Source: an uncultured Lachnospiraceae bacterium
GTDB lineage: Bacteria; Bacillota_A; Clostridia; Lachnospirales; Lachnospiraceae
Length of the DNA: 5,820 nt
NCBI GenBank assembly: GCA_946613735.1
Contig: CAMOFS010000116.1
Span: forward strand, 1-5,820
Reading direction: 5' to 3'
Shown: positions 1 to 5,704 of the stretch, one piece after another
Layout of the letters: each line of letters opens with the position of its first letter
Position numbering within the stretch: position 1 is the stretch's first letter
Program-made: the position numbers and the translations under genes
Notes under the pieces: model-generated
What the model was told of the DNA's origin: nothing
Database searches by the model: none
What the model saw: the letters and a program-made list of their open reading frames with translations, nothing else

Positions 1-909
1 TCTATTTTCTGCGTTACCATCAACACGTATAACTAGTTCATTTAAAAAATTGCTATTTATGTACTCCAAGGCTGAATAATACTGTTTCCAAACCGCGCCT
101 TTAAAAACCTTAGATTCCATTTTTCGCTTAGTGCCAAACATATCAATAATCAGTTCTGTATACGCGTACGGGATGAATTCATCTGGACGTTCAGAGAACA
201 TGAGGATTGCATAATTTTTAACGCGCCTGTCTGTTGGATCGTTTTTATCAATTAACTCCAAGCTCTTGGCCAATTCTTTCTTTTCCATTCCTTCGGAGAT
301 TTGTCTGGAACTCGTCTTAGAAATGAATTCTCTTAATAAATCTATACTCAAATCATCAATTAAAGCACCGGAACTTACAATCGAGCTATAGTGAAAATTT
401 GAAAACTTTCGCAACAGATCATATTCTTCGTCTACTCTCGCAAGCCTTGTATCGGCCTCAATTCTTACATACCTTCCCGGCTTAAGGTTAATCTTCTTAT
501 CCTTTTCGGCTTTTTCAGCCACCATAAATGGGCCACCCGTCTGACGCAAAACAATTACTACTAAATAGTTAACCCCATCCAATTCATTCGACAAAACCTC
601 AAAAGCAACATTCGGATATAAAAAGGATCTTAATGAGTTGATTGCATTCTTACATTTTTCCAATCTTCCTTCTGCAATCCCTTTTATAGGGAGCAAAGGA
701 ATCGCCTTATTATCGTCATTGTTTTCTTCTTCAACGCCAATGAAAATATACTGAATATCATTGTTATAATAATTATTTCCATACGCGCAGATTGTCTTTA
801 ATATTTTATCAAGCTGCTTTTCTGATGACTTGTATTCTATATACGAACATTCCGCCGTCCTATTTTTAAGTATTTCATTAGCTTGCTCTTTTATCTGTCT
901 ATAATCCAT
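1..909 (-). CDS. AlbA_2 (Schlafen/AAA-4 type) putative DNA- or ATP-binding protein, partial
   Basis: An open frame of 303 codons without a stop starts at the ATG at 907-909 and runs off the left edge, so the C-terminal part is missing. The start is fixed by GGAGGA at 916-921, six bases upstream. Residues about 18-155 resemble the Schlafen AlbA_2 domain (COG2865). An IEYKSS motif at 24-29 matches the family's E-[FY]-K signature, YIFIGVEEE at 54-62 matches its glycine-containing strand, and GRYVRIEADTRLAR at 145-158 resembles the usual Y-x-R segment closing the domain. Residues about 188-260, including NYAILMFSERPDEFIPYA, resemble the middle region of RecG-C-terminal-like ATP-binding regulators. 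Full members usually continue into a GHKL-like ATPase region and a winged helix, which would lie outside the window. The protein looks cytoplasmic, with no signal peptide or membrane segment. The gene is more AT-rich than lysS to coaX, with many AAT, ATA and TTA codons, which suggests acquisition. Precise function is unknown; regulator and defence roles are both possible. Confidence 0.85.
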   Translation of the reverse strand, partial: MDYRQIKEQANEILKNRTAECSYIEYKSSEKQLDKILKTICAYGNNYYNNDIQYIFIGVEEENNDDNKAIPLLPIKGIAEGRLEKCKNAINSLRSFLYPNVAFEVLSNELDGVNYLVVIVLRQTGGPFMVAEKAEKDKKINLKPGRYVRIEADTRLARVDEEYDLLRKFSNFHYSSIVSSGALIDDLSIDLLREFISKTSSRQISEGMEKKELAKSLELIDKNDPTDRRVKNYAILMFSERPDEFIPYAYTELIIDMFGTKRKMESKVFKGAVWKQYYSALEYINSNFLNELVIRVDGNAENR

Positions 910-922
910 AGTTTTTCCTCCG

Positions 923-986
923 AATCCAAAGAAATTTTATACCAAACCAAAGTTTTTGTCAATCAATCCAAAGAAATTATACCAAA
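923..986. repeat. Two direct repeat copies bracketing the promoter (candidate operator)
   Basis: Copy one (923-946, 24 bases) and copy two (965-986, 22 bases) are identical except for two extra T residues in copy one. On the plus strand both begin AATCCAAAGAAATT and end TATACCAAA. Copy one covers the -10 box and copy two abuts the -35 box of the AlbA_2 promoter. The core CCAAA occurs five times, starting at 926, 942, 947, 968 and 982. The layout fits an operator for a repressor, possibly the AlbA_2 protein itself or a regulator outside the window. A simple local duplication of promoter DNA is the alternative. Confidence 0.7.
934..962 (-). promoter_or_regulatory. Sigma-A type promoter of the AlbA_2 gene
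   Basis: Read on the minus strand there is a perfect TTGACA at 957-962, a 17-base spacer, and TAAAAT at 934-939. TATAAA at 936-941 is an alternative -10 with a 15-base spacer. Transcription would begin near 927, giving a very short leader that carries the GGAGGA ribosome binding site and the ATG at 909. Repeat copies overlap the -10 and lie just upstream of the -35, so regulation by a bound protein is likely. Confidence 0.7.
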
Positions 987-988
987 TA

Positions 989-1057
989 ACAAACCCACCC
1001 GAGTATGTCAAGCAACAGAGCATCTTCTCTAATCTTGACATCCCCGCGTGGGTCTGT
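989..1057. repeat. Long imperfect inverted repeat; possible bidirectional terminator
   Basis: Arms of 24 bases (989-1012 and 1034-1057) are complementary at 20 positions. They enclose a 21-base loop that itself contains AGAG/CTCT (1017-1020 with 1027-1030). The innermost eight base pairs, ATGTCAAG with CTTGACAT, are perfect, and so is the ACCCAC/GTGGGT block. On the minus strand the right-hand arm is followed by TTTGTTATTT, and on the plus strand by CTGTTTTATAA, so either direction could act as an intrinsic terminator. It would separate lysS transcription from the AlbA_2 gene. A protein-binding or recombination site is the alternative. Confidence 0.6.
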
Positions 1058-1073
1058 TTTATAATCACCAAGC

Positions 1074-1091
1074 CCGCTTAAGACTAAGCGG
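1074..1091. repeat. Small perfect hairpin
   Basis: CCGCTTA (1074-1080) and TAAGCGG (1085-1091) form a perfect seven-pair stem with loop AGAC. No uninterrupted T-run follows directly on either strand, so terminator activity is only weakly suggested. It lies in the gap between lysS and the AlbA_2 gene and may assist the larger inverted repeat beside it. Confidence 0.45.
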
Positions 1092-1126
1092 ACTTCGTTC
1101 AATATTTATTTTTGAGTGTATTCTCC

Positions 1127-1176
1127 TTGGTTTTGGTACAAATTGGTAAGATTTGGTCGCAAATCGGTCGCAAATC
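1127..1176. repeat. Helically phased TTGGT repeats with an 11-base tandem duplication
   Basis: TTGGT occurs at 1127, 1133, 1143 and 1153, followed by the variant TCGGT at 1164, so the last four are spaced 10, 10 and 11 bases. The unit GGTCGCAAATC is exactly duplicated in tandem at 1155-1165 and 1166-1176. Phasing of one helical turn next to a gene's 3' end is what repeated binding sites for a single protein look like, for example recombinase arm sites. The TTTGGT core is the inverse of the ACCAAA core in the promoter repeats at 923-986. Function is inferred only. Confidence 0.55.
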
Positions 1177-1191
1177 TTATCTCCACACCGC

Positions 1192-1218
1192 TAAAACCTT
1201 TGATTTTTCTAGGTTTTA
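1192..1218. repeat. Inverted repeat covering the lysS stop codon
   Basis: TAAAACCT (1192-1199) and AGGTTTTA (1211-1218) form a perfect eight-pair stem with an 11-base loop. The right arm includes the lysS stop codon (1216-1218). As minus-strand RNA the hairpin would start at the stop codon, but it is followed by GCGGTG rather than a U-tract, so it is not a classical terminator. It may protect the 3' end of the transcript or mark a recombination core. Confidence 0.5.
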
Positions 1219-2841
1219 CTTGTCGATGTTCTTAAGCGTCGGGAACAACAACACATCCCTTATCGCCTGGCTGTCAGTCAAAAGCATCACTAGCCTGTCA
1301 ATGCCGTAGCCGATGCCACCTGTGGGGGGCATACCTACGGAAAGGGCGTTGAGGAAGTCCTCGTCGGTGTGCTCGGCCTCGTCGTCACCGGCAGCAAAGG
1401 CCTCCTCCTGGGCCTCGAAGCGCTTTCTCTGATCGATGGGATCGTTGAGCTCTGAATAGGCGTTGCACATCTCCCAGGTATTGATGAAAAGCTCAAAGCG
1501 CTCCACCTTTTCTGGATCGTCGGGCTTCTTTTTCGTAAGAGGTGAGATGGCCAGGGGATGATCCATGACAAAAGTAGGCTGGATCAGCTCCTTCTCACAG
1601 AACTCCTCGAAGAAAAGGTTTACTATGTCGCCCTTCTTGTGGCGCTCTTCGTACTCCACGCCCTTTTCCTTGGCGATGGCCTTGGCCTCCTCGTCGGTAT
1701 GGATCTCGTCAAAGTCTACGCCGGAGTACTTTTTCACACACTCGGTCATGGTAATACGTTCAAAGGGCTTGCCAAAATCAAGCTCCACATCACCATACTT
1801 GAACTTAGTGGATCCCACTACCTTTTCAGCCAGATGCTTGAACATAGCCTCTGTCAGCTCCATCATGCCGTAATAATCTGTGTATGCCTGATACAGCTCC
1901 ATCAGTGTAAACTCAGGATTGTGACGGGTGTCCACACCCTCATTTCTAAACACGCGTCCAATCTCATACACGCGCTCTAAGCCGCCTACGATCAGGCGCT
2001 TTAAGTAAAGCTCGAGAGAAATACGAAGCTTTACATCCTCATCCAATGCATTGTAATGTGTCTCAAAAGGACGGGCGGCCGCACCACCGGGGTTGGAGAC
2101 AAGCATAGGTGTCTCCACCTCCATAAAGCCTCTGTCATCCAAAAACCTTCTGATCTCCTTTATCACCTGTGAACGCTTTACAAAAGTGTCGCGAACCTCC
2201 GGGTTCATGATGAGATCCACATAGCGCTGACGATAGCGAAGATCACTGTCTGTGATGCCATGGAACTTCTCCGGCAGGATCTGAAGAGACTTTGACAAAA
2301 GAGTAAGCTCTGTGGCGTGGATGGAGATCTCTCCGGTCATGGTCCTGAACACATAACCCTTTACACCGTAAATATCACCGATATCTGACTTTTTAAACTC
2401 TCCGTAGGACTCCTCGCCCAAAGCATCCTTTGAGGCATAGATCTGGATATCCCCACGTAGATCACGGATATTTGCAAAAGAAGCCTTGCCCATGACACGC
2501 TTGAACATCATGCGGCCGGCCACGGAAACATTGATGGGGGAAGCATCCAAAAGCTCTCTTCTCTTATTGTAAGCTTCCTTTTTAGCCTGGCGGTATGCGC
2601 TGATGGTCTCATTGTCCGCATCCTCTGCAGGCTCAGTAAGCTTGGGCTCCACATAGTCCTTTAGAAGCTCCGCTTCATGAGCCTCATACTGTGCCCTGGC
2701 CTCATCGGAATGATGAGTCACGTCATATTTTGTGATCAAAAATGGATCGCGTCCTGCCTCCTGCAGAGCAGAAAGCTTTTCGCGTCTCACCTTTAAAAGC
2801 TGACTTTCGTCCTGCTGTACCTGGTTCTTTACACCTGCCAT
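1216..2841 (-). CDS. lysS: Lysyl-tRNA synthetase, class II
   Basis: The 541-residue protein attaches lysine to tRNA-Lys in the cytoplasm by way of lysyl-adenylate. An N-terminal helix (RREKLSALQEAG, 19-30) is followed by an OB-fold anticodon-binding domain at about 105-185, containing the typical VAGRMMFKRVMGKASF. The class II catalytic core follows. Motif 1 lies near 228-247 (DDRGFMEVETPML), motif 2 near 287-317 (RVFRNEG, then HNPEFTLMELYQAY), and motif 3 near 503-521 (GMPPTGGIGYGIDRL). All three are intact. It is longer than the usual near-500 residues because of a charged segment at about 57-100 between the N-terminal helix and the OB-fold. The ATG at 2841 is supported by AAGGAGG at 2847-2853. 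It sits downstream of greA, a common Clostridia order, but an intrinsic terminator lies between them and no convincing lysS promoter is visible in the 120-base gap. Readthrough or a weak promoter may supply expression. No T-box leader is present. Confidence 0.97.
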   Translation of the reverse strand: MAGVKNQVQQDESQLLKVRREKLSALQEAGRDPFLITKYDVTHHSDEARAQYEAHEAELLKDYVEPKLTEPAEDADNETISAYRQAKKEAYNKRRELLDASPINVSVAGRMMFKRVMGKASFANIRDLRGDIQIYASKDALGEESYGEFKKSDIGDIYGVKGYVFRTMTGEISIHATELTLLSKSLQILPEKFHGITDSDLRYRQRYVDLIMNPEVRDTFVKRSQVIKEIRRFLDDRGFMEVETPMLVSNPGGAAARPFETHYNALDEDVKLRISLELYLKRLIVGGLERVYEIGRVFRNEGVDTRHNPEFTLMELYQAYTDYYGMMELTEAMFKHLAEKVVGSTKFKYGDVELDFGKPFERITMTECVKKYSGVDFDEIHTDEEAKAIAKEKGVEYEERHKKGDIVNLFFEEFCEKELIQPTFVMDHPLAISPLTKKKPDDPEKVERFELFINTWEMCNAYSELNDPIDQRKRFEAQEEAFAAGDDEAEHTDEDFLNALSVGMPPTGGIGYGIDRLVMLLTDSQAIRDVLLFPTLKNIDK

Positions 2842-2859
2842 GTTTTCCTCCTTATATAA

Positions 2860-2885
2860 GATTCTTCGCTTCGCTCAGAATGACA
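2860..2885 (+). repeat. Dispersed short palindromic repeat, copy upstream of lysS
   Basis: This 26-base element begins GATTCTTCGCTTCGC and ends TCAGAATGACA. It is identical to the copy at 5679-5704 and related to those at 5614-5639 and 5705-5748. ATTCT and AGAAT arms within it can pair. The copy lies six bases from the lysS ribosome binding site and would be part of the leader. Such CTTCGCTCAGAATGAC-type sequences are, from general knowledge, dispersed intergenic repeats in several bacterial genomes. Confidence 0.8.
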
Positions 2886-2924
2886 AACCACTGCGCCGCT
2901 TTGGCGAAGAACCCGGCGTTAATT

Positions 2925-2952
2925 AAAAACCCGCATCGAAGCCGACACGGGT
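2925..2952 (-). terminator. Intrinsic terminator of greA
   Basis: On the minus strand, ACCCGTGTCG and CGATGCGGGT (span 2929-2952) pair over ten positions including two G-U wobbles, with a four-base loop GCTT. A run of five T residues (2925-2929) closes it. It begins ten bases after the greA stop codon (2962-2964). The compact GC-rich stem plus T-run is a textbook factor-independent terminator and should separate greA from lysS at least partly. Confidence 0.85.
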
Positions 2953-2961
2953 CAATCACTC

Positions 2962-3444
2962 TTAATTGGACTTCTGTATCTCGAGTACCTTGTACTTGAA
3001 CTCTCCTGCCTCAGTCACTGCCGTAACCGTATCACCAACCTTAGCACCAAGAAGTGCATGTCCCACAGGGCTCTCATTGGAGATCTTGCCCTTTAAGCTG
3101 TTGGCCTCAGTAGATCCTACGATCTTGTACTCTAATTCCTCATTAAACTCTATGTCTAAGATCTTAACCTTTGCGCCGATATTTATCTTGTCGGTCTCGA
3201 CTTCTTCCTCAACTACAACCTCGACATTTTTAAGGATGGCCTCGATCTGCTCGATACGAGCCTCAATGTCTCTCTGCTCATCCTTGGCTGCATCATACTC
3301 AGCATTCTCGGATAGGTCTCCCTGCTCTCTGGCCTCCTTGATCTTCTCGGCAATTTCCTTACGCTTGACTACCTTCAGATCCTGTAATTCCTCTTCAAGC
3401 TGTTTTACACCTTCATATGTCATTACATGCTTTTTTGTTTCCAT
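2962..3444 (-). CDS. greA: Transcription elongation factor GreA
   Basis: GreA enters the secondary channel of backtracked RNA polymerase and stimulates cleavage of the extruded RNA 3' end, restarting stalled complexes. The 160-residue protein has the family's usual length and two domains. The N-terminal antiparallel coiled coil spans about 8-78, and its tip motif QGDLSENAEYDAAK carries the acidic D43 and E46 (E. coli D41 and E44) that help coordinate the catalytic magnesium. The C-terminal FKBP-like domain spans about 85-158, with SPVGHALLGAKVGDTV. The ATG at 3444 is preceded by AAAGGA at 3454-3459, nine bases away, and another upstream start would run into the leader hairpin. It lies 75 bases downstream of dusB and is probably expressed from its own promoter plus readthrough from the coaX-dusB operon. 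Its transcript ends at the terminator at 2925-2952. Confidence 0.97.
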   Translation of the reverse strand: METKKHVMTYEGVKQLEEELQDLKVVKRKEIAEKIKEAREQGDLSENAEYDAAKDEQRDIEARIEQIEAILKNVEVVVEEEVETDKINIGAKVKILDIEFNEELEYKIVGSTEANSLKGKISNESPVGHALLGAKVGDTVTAVTEAGEFKYKVLEIQKSN

Positions 3445-3462
3445 AGCACCCTATCCTTTCTG

Positions 3463-3480
3463 TTATGATAGCGATCATAA
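3463..3480. repeat. Inverted repeat in the greA leader
   Basis: TTATGAT (3463-3469) and ATCATAA (3474-3480) form a perfect seven-pair stem with loop AGCG. It lies four bases upstream of the greA ribosome binding site (3454-3459) and downstream of the predicted start of transcription near 3505, so it would be in the mRNA leader. It lacks a T-run and is AT-rich, so it is not a good terminator. An operator, a 5' stabilising hairpin or a translational control element are possible. Confidence 0.5.
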
Positions 3481-3511
3481 TCAAAATAACGTCTGCTCAC
3501 GCAGCCACAAC

Positions 3512-3540
3512 ATTTTATACTAACCAATCTCCTTTGTCAA
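3512..3540 (-). promoter_or_regulatory. Sigma-A type promoter of greA, inside the dusB 3' end
   Basis: On the minus strand a perfect TTGACA at 3535-3540, a 17-base spacer and TAAAAT at 3512-3517 are present. The -35 box lies within the last dusB codons (LTKEIG) and the -10 box just after its stop codon (3520-3522). Transcription would start near 3505, giving a leader of about 60 bases that contains the inverted repeat at 3463-3480. The box sequences and spacing match those of the AlbA_2 promoter. Confidence 0.75.
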
Positions 3541-4494
3541 GGCTTCCAGTTCCTCGTACGTTTCCACAGAGCAAAGCCTTCCCCTTAAGCGGGAAGCATT
3601 TTTATATCCTGTGGTGTACCAGGCAGCATGCTTCCTCATCTCCCGGATACCCATATGCTCTCCCCGGTAGCTGATCTGGCTTCTGGCATGGCGCAAAAGC
3701 ATCTCGCACATCTCGCTTGCTTCGGGTCTTGGGGGCTCACTTCCGTTCTCTGCTCCCTTAAGTATCCTCGAAAAGATCCAGGGATCTCCCTGGGCAGCCC
3801 TTCCTATCATAAAGCCATCGCACCCGGTCTCCTCATACATTCGGCGCACGTCATCAAAGCTCTTTATATCCCCATTCCCGAAAACAGGCACCGACACAGC
3901 GGACTTTACCGACGCTATGATATCCCAGTGGGCCTGTCCGGAGTAATACTGTTCTCTGGTGCGACCATGTACCGCTATGGCACGCGCCCCTCCGGCCTCT
4001 GCTGCCAGGGCCACTTCCACTGCATTGATATGAGCCTCGTCAAAACCCCGTCTGATCTTTACGGTAACCGGCTTTTTAACTGCAGATGACACGGCAGAAA
4101 CTATCTGCTCCACCAGCTTCGGATCCTTCATGAGTGCTGAACCCTCGCCGTTGTTTACCACCTTTGGCACAGGGCAGCCCATGTTTATGTCTAAAATGTC
4201 GAAATCACGATCCTCTATCATTTTGGCGGCCTCTGCCATAACATCCGGCTCGCAGCCAAAGATCTGCAGAGACACGGGATGCTCAGCCGGATCCGTCTCT
4301 ATCATGGCATCCGTTTTTTTATTGTGATAGGTCACTGCCTTGGCGCTGATCATCTCCATGCACAAAAGGCCGGCGCCCTGCTCCTTGCACAACAAACGAA
4401 ATGGCAGGTCGGTAACGCCTGCCATGGGTGCCAAGATCAGATTGTTGGGTATTCTCACATCACCTATCGAAATAGGTCTGATAATATCTGTCAT
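3520..4494 (-). CDS. dusB: tRNA-dihydrouridine synthase (DusB-like)
   Basis: This flavoenzyme uses FMN and a reduced nicotinamide to reduce specific uridines in tRNA to dihydrouridine. The 324-residue length is normal for bacterial Dus. The TIM-barrel N-terminal part starts with [13 protein letters not shown] (21-33) at the FMN site. The motif [11 protein letters not shown] follows, with catalytic C107, then [10 protein letters not shown] (116-125), VKIRRGFD (145-152) and [12 protein letters not shown] (175-186). FGNGDI (205-210) and [13 protein letters not shown] (229-241) are phosphate-binding turns. The C-terminal helical tRNA-binding domain spans about 255-324 and contains [19 protein letters not shown]. 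The DusB assignment rests on MGCPVPKV and gene neighbourhood; other Dus subfamilies are the alternative. The start overlaps the coaX stop by four bases (ATGA), and AGGA-type sites for ribosomes lie inside the coaX end, so translation is probably coupled. Its 3' end contains the greA -35 box. Confidence 0.95.
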   Translation of the reverse strand: MTDIIRPISIGDVRIPNNLILAPMAGVTDLPFRLLCKEQGAGLLCMEMISAKAVTYHNKKTDAMIETDPAEHPVSLQIFGCEPDVMAEAAKMIEDRDFDILDINMGCPVPKVVNNGEGSALMKDPKLVEQIVSAVSSAVKKPVTVKIRRGFDEAHINAVEVALAAEAGGARAIAVHGRTREQYYSGQAHWDIIASVKSAVSVPVFGNGDIKSFDDVRRMYEETGCDGFMIGRAAQGDPWIFSRILKGAENGSEPPRPEASEMCEMLLRHARSQISYRGEHMGIREMRKHAAWYTTGYKNASRLRGRLCSVETYEELEALTKEIG

Positions 4495-5267
4495 CTTTTC
4501 CTATCCTGCTTCTCAAAGACCATACGGATACCGATGAGGGTCAGATCCGGGTTGTATACATCTATGCACTTGGCCTCCTCATAGATCATGCCTCCAAGGC
4601 CGCCGGTGGCCACCACCTTCACATTTTTATATCCTGACTCCTCTATCATACGCCTGACCACATACTCTGTCTGACCTATCTGCCCATACACCAGACCTGC
4701 CTGCATGGAGCTTACAGTCTCCTTTGCCAGGATCGAAGGGGGCTTTATGATCTCTACCTCAGGCAGCTTTGCCGCGTCCTGCCACAGTGCCTTTGCTGAC
4801 ATACGTATGCCGGGAGCTGTGACTCCCGCCACAAAAGCGCCACTCTCATCCACAAGGTCATAGGTGGTAGCCGTGCCGTAGTCCAGTACCAAAACCGGTC
4901 CGCCGTACAGCCCATAGGCTCCCGCCGCATCTACGATACGGTCAGCACCGATCTGCTTGGGATTTTCCGTAGCGATCCTGATGCCTGTCTTGACCCCGGC
5001 CTCCACGATAAGGGGCGTCACCTTAAAATACTTTATGATACCACTGGTAAGTGAATGCATGACAGCAGGAACAACGCTGGCGATCACAGCATCCGTGATA
5101 TCCCCGCGATTCAGACCGTTTCTCTCCATCACATCGCTTATGGCTATGCCATACTCATCTGATGTCCTCGTCACCTTTGTGGTCAGCCTGAACCTGCCCA
5201 CCAGCTCATCTTTGTCAAATACTCCCAGTGAAATATTAGTATTTCCTACGTCTACCGCTAAAAGCAT
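4491..5267 (-). CDS. coaX: Type III pantothenate kinase
   Basis: This enzyme phosphorylates pantothenate with ATP, the first committed step of coenzyme A synthesis. Type III enzymes differ from CoaA in belonging to the ASKHA fold, in having high Km for ATP, and in requiring a monovalent cation. The 258-residue length is typical. DVGNTN at 6-11 is the N-terminal phosphate loop. [10 protein letters not shown] at 101-110 includes the probable general base D109. DYGTATTYD at 129-137 is the second phosphate motif, APGI at 151-154 follows, and ATGGLGG at 220-226 is the adenosine-side loop. All key motifs are intact. The ATG at 5265-5267 shares one base with the stop codon of the upstream gene (TAATG), with GGAGAGG-type binding sites just ahead. 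The stop overlaps the dusB start. CoaX is therefore the centre of a coupled three-gene operon. Confidence 0.97.
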   Translation of the reverse strand: MLLAVDVGNTNISLGVFDKDELVGRFRLTTKVTRTSDEYGIAISDVMERNGLNRGDITDAVIASVVPAVMHSLTSGIIKYFKVTPLIVEAGVKTGIRIATENPKQIGADRIVDAAGAYGLYGGPVLVLDYGTATTYDLVDESGAFVAGVTAPGIRMSAKALWQDAAKLPEVEIIKPPSILAKETVSSMQAGLVYGQIGQTEYVVRRMIEESGYKNVKVVATGGLGGMIYEEAKCIDVYNPDLTLIGIRMVFEKQDRKR

Positions 5268-5596
5268 TATTCATCCTCTCCTAAAAAGAATACCCTGTAA
5301 TAGGTCTCAAGGGATTCAAAAAGCTCCGATTTCTGTCGTCTCAGCTGTTTTATTTTAAGCACCGATCCGATCTCGTCATATAAAAGATCGTTCTCCTCGG
5401 CATTTGTAACCATATTAAGTGTGCCGTCGTCATCAAACCTCAAGGTAAAGATACCTCCGATCTCCTCCGTGTAGACGACACACATGGACTTGAGCTCGTC
5501 CTTGACCGGCTGTGGCAGCCCGTCAAAGTCAGGGTTCAGATAGTATTTTTTTTCGTATTTATTTGAAACGCATAGGATTATGTCGTCCTGGTACAT
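5267..5596 (-). CDS. Small conserved protein of unknown function, probably DUF6145 family
   Basis: The 109-residue acidic protein has no signal peptide or membrane segment and is probably cytoplasmic. It has a short N-terminal strand-rich part ([17 protein letters not shown], 5-21), a segment [24 protein letters not shown] (25-48) and a strand [13 protein letters not shown] (50-62). It ends in a charged, probably helical stretch with [17 protein letters not shown]. From memory, proteins of this appearance occur directly upstream of coaX in Lachnospiraceae and are listed as DUF6145; I cannot confirm this here. The ATG at 5594-5596 is supported by AAAGGA at 5604-5609, seven bases away. Overlap of its stop codon with the coaX start points to coupled expression, so a role linked to CoA metabolism or to the operon's translation-related genes is possible, but no function is assigned. 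Confidence 0.85.
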   Translation of the reverse strand: MYQDDIILCVSNKYEKKYYLNPDFDGLPQPVKDELKSMCVVYTEEIGGIFTLRFDDDGTLNMVTNAEENDLLYDEIGSVLKIKQLRRQKSELFESLETYYRVFFLGEDE

Positions 5597-5613
5597 ATGT
5601 ATATCCTTTCTGA

Positions 5614-5639
5614 GATCATTCGCTGCGCTCAGGATGACA
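5614..5639 (+). repeat. Dispersed short palindromic repeat, diverged copy
   Basis: The element reads GATCATTCGCTGCGC and ends TCAGGATGACA. It is a variant of the unit at 5679-5704 and 2860-2885, with GCTGCGCTCAGGATGAC in place of GCTTCGCTCAGAATGAC. It lies five bases upstream of the AAAGGA ribosome binding site of the 109-residue gene, a placement similar to that of the lysS copy. Confidence 0.75.
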
Positions 5640-5646
5640 CGGGAAT

Positions 5647-5675
5647 CTCGGCGAATTATCTCATAATTTGCCGAG
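5647..5675. repeat. Strong palindrome with three-base loop
   Basis: Arms 5647-5659 (CTCGGCGAATTAT) and 5663-5675 (ATAATTTGCCGAG) are complementary at 12 of 13 positions, with a G-T opposition at the exception. They enclose loop CTC. GAAT at 5643-5646 and ATTC at 5680-5683 could extend it across a four-base bulge. No T-run follows, so it is not a terminator. It sits between two copies of the dispersed repeat and seems to belong to the same composite element. Confidence 0.7.
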
Positions 5676-5678
5676 CGG

Positions 5679-5704
5679 GATTCTTCGCTTCGCTCAGAAT
5701 GACA
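5679..5704 (+). repeat. Dispersed short palindromic repeat, full copy
   Basis: This 26-base copy is identical to the one at 2860-2885 in front of lysS. It follows the palindrome at 5647-5675 and leads directly into two shortened tandem units. ATTCT/AGAAT arms within it can pair. Confidence 0.8.

Larger units (their letters stand above)
910..1215. other. Gene-free gap between lysS and the AlbA_2 gene
   Basis: I find no credible gene in these 306 bases. The plus-strand frame opening at 1112 has no ribosome binding site and runs into lysS antisense. On the minus strand there is a good AAGGAG-like sequence near 1123-1128, but no start codon at usable distance. The gap is visibly AT-rich and filled with the inverted and direct repeats listed separately. 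It therefore looks like a regulatory or junction region, not a decayed gene. Confidence 0.6.

Noticed and set aside
976..1011. Second minus-strand promoter ahead of the AlbA_2 gene using TTGACA at 1006-1011 and TATAAT at 976-981
   Set aside because: The 24-base spacer is too long for a normal sigma-A promoter.
1035..1065. Plus-strand TTGACA and perfect TATAAT that could form a promoter toward lysS
   Set aside because: The spacer is 19 bases, longer than the preferred 16-18, the boxes lie in the inverted repeat, and no gene follows. An antisense RNA cannot be excluded but is unsupported.
1112..1309. Plus-strand frame of 65 residues crossing the lysS 3' end
   Set aside because: It lacks a ribosome binding site, resembles no known protein, and lies mostly in the repeat-rich gap and antisense to lysS.
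1558..1980. Plus-strand frames opposite lysS
   Set aside because: These are antisense shadows of the intact class II synthetase, without start signals.
2842..2961. T-box or lysine riboswitch leader for lysS
   Set aside because: The gap is only 120 bases, is occupied by the greA terminator and the dispersed repeat, and shows no T-box sequence.
2966..3523. Plus-strand frame of 185 residues opposite greA
   Set aside because: Its serine/leucine-rich composition is the antisense shadow of greA coding sequence, and greA on the other strand is unmistakable.
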